A stretch of DNA of 64,000 nucleotides from Curtobacterium flaccumfaciens. Lineage in GTDB: Bacteria; Actinomycetota; Actinomycetes; Actinomycetales; Microbacteriaceae. Shown piece after piece: positions 61,094-64,000 of the stretch; position 1 is the stretch's first letter; the number at the start of each line of letters is the position of its first letter. Location: positions 1 through 64,000 of the forward strand of contig NZ_SNVW01000014.1 of the NCBI RefSeq assembly GCF_004361695.1, given 5' to 3'. The notes under the pieces were generated by a model, which ran no database searches, was not told the DNA's origin, and was given only the letters and a program-made list of their open reading frames with translations. The translations under genes were made by a program, and so were the position numbers.

Positions 61094-62770
61094 CTACGCC
61101 TCGATGACCACCGGGACGATCATCGGGCGGCGGCGGTGCTTCGTGTTCACCCAGCGGCCCACCGTGCGGCGGACGACCTGGCTGAACGCGTGGCTGTCGC
61201 CCGTGCCGTTCGCCGCCGCCTCGGCCAGGGCCTTGGCGATCTGCGGACGGACGTCGTCGAAGACGGAGTCGTCCTCGGCGAAGCCGCGCGACTGGATCTC
61301 CGGGCCGATGACGCACTGGCCGGTCGTGAAGTCGACCGCGCAGAAGACGGAGATGAAGCCCTCCTCCGCCAGGACACGGCGGTCCTTGAGGTCGGCGTCG
61401 GTGATCTCGCCGACGGTGGACCCGTCGACGTAGACGTAGCCGATGTCGAGCTGTCCGGCGACGTTCACGACGCCGTCCTTCAGGTCGACGACGATGCCGT
61501 CCTGGCCGAGGATCACGTTGCGCGGCGGGACACCCGTCTGGATCGCCAGGTCGGCGTTCGCGTACAAATGGCGCTGCTCACCGTGCACCGGCAGGACGTT
61601 CCGCGGCCGCAGGATGTTGTAGCAGTAGAGGAGCTCGCCGGCCGAGGCGTGCCCGGAGACGTGCACCTTCGCGTTGCCCTTGTGCACGACCTTCGCACCG
61701 AGCTTCGTCAGCCCGTCGATCACGCGGTACACCGCGTTCTCGTTGCCCGGGATGAGCGACGACGCGAGGATGACGGTGTCGCCCTCGCCGATCTCGATCT
61801 GGTGCTCGAGGTTCGCCATCCGCGCGAGCACGGCCATCGGCTCGCCCTGGGACCCGGTCGACATGTAGACGATCTGGTCGTCGGGGACGTTCTTCGCCTT
61901 CTTCGTGTCGATGAGCACGTTCTCCGGCACCCGCAGGTACCCGAGGTCGGCGGCGATGGTCATGTTGCGGATCATCGAGCGGCCCATGAACGCGACCTTG
62001 CGGTTCGCGGCAGCGGCGGCGTCGAGGACCTGCTGCACACGGTGCACGTGCGACGAGAAGCTCGCCACGACGACCTTCTTGCGGGCGCGCGTGATGATGT
62101 TCTCGAGCACCGGGCCGATGTCGCGCTCGGGGGCGGTGAAGCCCGGCACGTCGGCGTTCGTCGAGTCCGGCAGGAACAGGTCGACGCCGGCCTCGCCGAG
62201 CCGCGCGAAGGCACGGAGGTCGGTGATGCGGTCGTCGAGCGGGAGCTGGTCCATCTTGAAGTCGCCCGTGTGCAGGACACGACCGGCGGGGGTCGTGATC
62301 GCGACGGCGAGGGCGTCCGGGATGGAGTGGTTCACGGCGACGAACTCGAGGTGGAACGGGCCGAGCTGCTCGGTCTGGTCCTCGGCCACGACGAGCGTGT
62401 ACGGCTTGATCCGGTGTTCCTTGAGCTTCGCCTCGACGAGCGCCAGGGTCAGCGTGGAGCCGATCAGCGGGATGTCGTCGCGGAGCTTCAGCAGGTACGG
62501 GACGGCGCCGATGTGGTCCTCGTGACCGTGCGTGAGCACGACCCCGAGGACGTCGTCGAGGCGGTCCCGGATCGGCGCGAAGTCCGGCAGGATCAGGTCG
62601 ACCCCGGGCTGGTGCTCCTCGGGGAAGAGGACGCCGGCGTCGACGATGAGCAGCTTGCCCTCGTACTCGTAGACGGTCATGTTGCGACCGATCTCGCCGA
62701 GTCCCCCGATGGGGATCACGCGGAGGGTGCCGGCTTCGAGCGGCTGGGGTTCGGAGATCTGTGTGGGCAT
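61094..62770 (-). CDS. rnj: Ribonuclease J
   Basis: 558 aa metallo-beta-lactamase/beta-CASP ribonuclease for RNA processing and decay. The metal motif H81-x-H83-x-D85-H86 (LTHGHEDHIGAV), HTGDFKMDQ, and beta-CASP elements (VASFSSHVHRVQQVLDAAAA, then STGSQGEPM and SGHASAGELLYCYN) are complete. ATG at 62770. It lies 49 bp downstream of dapA, the usual actinobacterial pair. Confidence 0.97.
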   Translation of the reverse strand: MPTQISEPQPLEAGTLRVIPIGGLGEIGRNMTVYEYEGKLLIVDAGVLFPEEHQPGVDLILPDFAPIRDRLDDVLGVVLTHGHEDHIGAVPYLLKLRDDIPLIGSTLTLALVEAKLKEHRIKPYTLVVAEDQTEQLGPFHLEFVAVNHSIPDALAVAITTPAGRVLHTGDFKMDQLPLDDRITDLRAFARLGEAGVDLFLPDSTNADVPGFTAPERDIGPVLENIITRARKKVVVASFSSHVHRVQQVLDAAAAANRKVAFMGRSMIRNMTIAADLGYLRVPENVLIDTKKAKNVPDDQIVYMSTGSQGEPMAVLARMANLEHQIEIGEGDTVILASSLIPGNENAVYRVIDGLTKLGAKVVHKGNAKVHVSGHASAGELLYCYNILRPRNVLPVHGEQRHLYANADLAIQTGVPPRNVILGQDGIVVDLKDGVVNVAGQLDIGYVYVDGSTVGEITDADLKDRRVLAEEGFISVFCAVDFTTGQCVIGPEIQSRGFAEDDSVFDDVRPQIAKALAEAAANGTGDSHAFSQVVRRTVGRWVNTKHRRRPMIVPVVIEA

Positions 62771-62819
62771 TCGGTCCTACGGATTCGGGCGGCGCACGTG
62801 CTGCGCGCCGCGGTGTTCG

Positions 62820-63803
62820 CTAGCGGGTGGTGCCTGGCACCTTTGGGAGCGCACCGCCGGCCGCTGCGTTGCGGTCCGGGCGGAAGTTCGAGAAGTCGGC
62901 GCCCGGGATGTCCCGGACGGCTTCGAGGGAGGTCTCGATGGCGTACGCCTCGGAGTCCTCGGGGCCGACGAGCGGCAGGCGGACGCGCGGGCTGCCGATG
63001 CGGCCGAGCCCGTGCAGGACGTACTTCGCCGCGACCGTGCCCGGCACGTGCGTCATCACCGCGCGGACGAGGGGTTCGACGCGCTTGTGCTCGGCGGTCG
63101 CGGTGGCGAGGTCGCCCCGGTTCACCGCGTCGACGATGGTGCGGTACGGCGTCGACGTGATGTTCGCGGTGACGCCGATGAGCCCGGTGGCGCCGATCGA
63201 CAGGTGCGGGAGCACGTTCGTGTCGTCGCCGGAGAAGTACATGAGGTCGGTGTTGTTGAGCACCCGCGAGACCTCGGCGAAGTCGCCCTTGGCGTCCTTC
63301 ACGGCGAGGATGTTCGGGTGGTGCGACGCCCGCACGATCGTCTCGTAGGTGATCGGGATGCCGGTGCGACCCGGGATGTCGTACAGGATGACCGGCAGGT
63401 CGGTGGCGTCCGCGATCATCCGGAAGTGCGTGAGCACACCGGACTGCGTCGGCTTGTTGTAGTACGGCGTGACGATCATGACGCCGTCGGCACCGGCGCG
63501 CTCGCTCTGCTTGTAGAGGTGGATCGCGTGCGCGGTCTCGTTCGAGCCGCCACCGGTGATGATCTTCGCGCGGCCCGCGGCGACGGACTTGCCGACCTCG
63601 ACCAGACGGAGCTTCTCCGGGTCGGTCAGGGTGCTGGTCTCGCCGGTCGTGCCGGTCACGACGATGCCGTCGGCACCGGCGGTGATGCAGTCGTCGATGT
63701 GCTGCTCGACGCCGGGCCAGTCGACCTCGCCGTCGGCCGTGAACGGGGTCACGAGGGCGACGAGGACCTGACCGAAGGGATTCTCACGCGGGGACACGGG
63801 CAC
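62820..63803 (-). CDS. dapA: 4-hydroxy-tetrahydrodipicolinate synthase
   Basis: 327 aa. Condenses pyruvate with aspartate semialdehyde in lysine and DAP synthesis. Catalytic residues: Thr52-Thr53 in GTTGETSTL, Tyr141 in LYDIPGRTG and the Schiff-base Lys169 in LAVKDAKGD. The last 30 residues (DFSNFRPDRNAAAGGALPKV) are variable. GTG at 63803 is used; a second GTG two codons later is possible. It feeds the same pathway as dapF at 47 kb. Confidence 0.97.
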   Translation of the reverse strand: MPVSPRENPFGQVLVALVTPFTADGEVDWPGVEQHIDDCITAGADGIVVTGTTGETSTLTDPEKLRLVEVGKSVAAGRAKIITGGGSNETAHAIHLYKQSERAGADGVMIVTPYYNKPTQSGVLTHFRMIADATDLPVILYDIPGRTGIPITYETIVRASHHPNILAVKDAKGDFAEVSRVLNNTDLMYFSGDDTNVLPHLSIGATGLIGVTANITSTPYRTIVDAVNRGDLATATAEHKRVEPLVRAVMTHVPGTVAAKYVLHGLGRIGSPRVRLPLVGPEDSEAYAIETSLEAVRDIPGADFSNFRPDRNAAAGGALPKVPGTTR

Positions 63804-63964
63804 CAGCGTACCGGGGATGCGCGTGAGGGCCGCCGTCCGTGTGGACGGTGGCCGTCCTGGAGGCGCGGATCACCCCCGTCACGCCCCTCCCGCCCGGCGG
63901 TCGGCCGGCGCTGCGGCGTCGCCGGCGGCGGCCCGGCGGTGGTCCGGCGCTGCGGCCGCGGTCC

Positions 63965-64000
63965 GCACAACCAAAGTCAGCCCGAGCCGCGGGAAGGCGC
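63965..64000. repeat. Left arm of a second dispersed hairpin element, cut by the window
   Basis: CGCACAACCAAAGTCA repeats the outer end of the hairpin after lexA (44605). The inner part differs (GCCCGAGCCGCG here, CCCGGAACCGCG there), and the right arm is beyond the edge. The space 63804-63964 holds no gene but has a GTCCTGGAGGCGCG motif copy near 63855. Confidence 0.7.

Noticed and set aside
62771..64000. A lysine riboswitch before dapA or rnj
   Set aside because: The gaps (49 bp before rnj, no conserved fold before dapA) are too short or lack recognisable elements.

Overview
The window looks like a chromosome segment of a high-GC Gram-positive bacterium of the order Micrococcales, most like the Microbacteriaceae and possibly Curtobacterium. 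This is inferred from the strong G/C bias at third codon positions and from the conserved actinobacterial gene order on the right: dapA, rnj, ftsK, pgsA, cinA, clgR, DUF3046, recA, recX, miaB, miaA, dapF, hflX, lexA, his genes, parA, scpA, scpB, rluB, tyrA, cmk, der. I could not run any search, so family names rest on motifs I can read.

Left accessory part (1-12.0 kb). A sugar-uptake and glycosidase locus (truncated ABC substrate-binding lipoprotein, LacI regulator, GH32-like enzyme) has two near-identical palindromic operators between the divergent genes. It is followed by a run of small single genes (DUF2625, GNAT, Nudix, dinucleotide-binding oxidoreductase, a divergent inositol-monophosphatase homologue with a divergent LysR regulator, two secreted proteins) and a decayed MarR gene.

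Candidate defence island (about 12.0-21.9 kb). Four overlapping or closely spaced minus-strand genes (unknown 240-aa protein, PIN-domain protein, GIY-YIG nuclease, PH-like protein) lie divergent from a 1389-aa plus-strand protein. That protein has an N-terminal Mrr-like PD-(D/E)XK nuclease motif set, a STAND-type NTPase core and a long C-terminal region, which is an Avs-like architecture. The right end of the island holds broken genes, a transposase-like remnant and two very long perfect hairpins, and it stops at a tRNA-Pro gene whose 3' end faces the island. This is the best candidate for an undescribed system in the window.

Middle part (22-30.6 kb). A membrane protein, an endonuclease/exonuclease/phosphatase family enzyme, a lipoprotein, a RecQ-family helicase with a phosphoribosyltransferase-like C-terminus, an aldo/keto reductase divergent from an XRE/MmyB-type regulator, and two membrane proteins.

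Core part (30.6-64 kb). This is almost wholly minus-strand housekeeping, in tight runs with 4-17 bp overlaps: der-cmk-tyrA-rluB-scpB-scpA-parA (GTPase, nucleotide and tyrosine metabolism, ribosome modification, chromosome segregation); sseB-like-hisA-hisH-hisB-hisC (histidine); a LysM protein divergent from lexA; hflX; dapF-miaA-miaB; recX-recA; clgR-cinA-pgsA-ftsK; a MacAB-like ABC module; rnj; dapA. Four LexA-type boxes mark an SOS regulon (lexA, the LysM gene, recA-recX).

The segment is also rich in short tandem repeats, both inside genes (rluB 39 bp, hisC 18 bp, hisH 15 bp) and between genes. Two dispersed motif families recur in intergenic spaces: a GGCCTCCAGGC-type motif and a long hairpin with conserved GCACAACCAAAGTCA ends.
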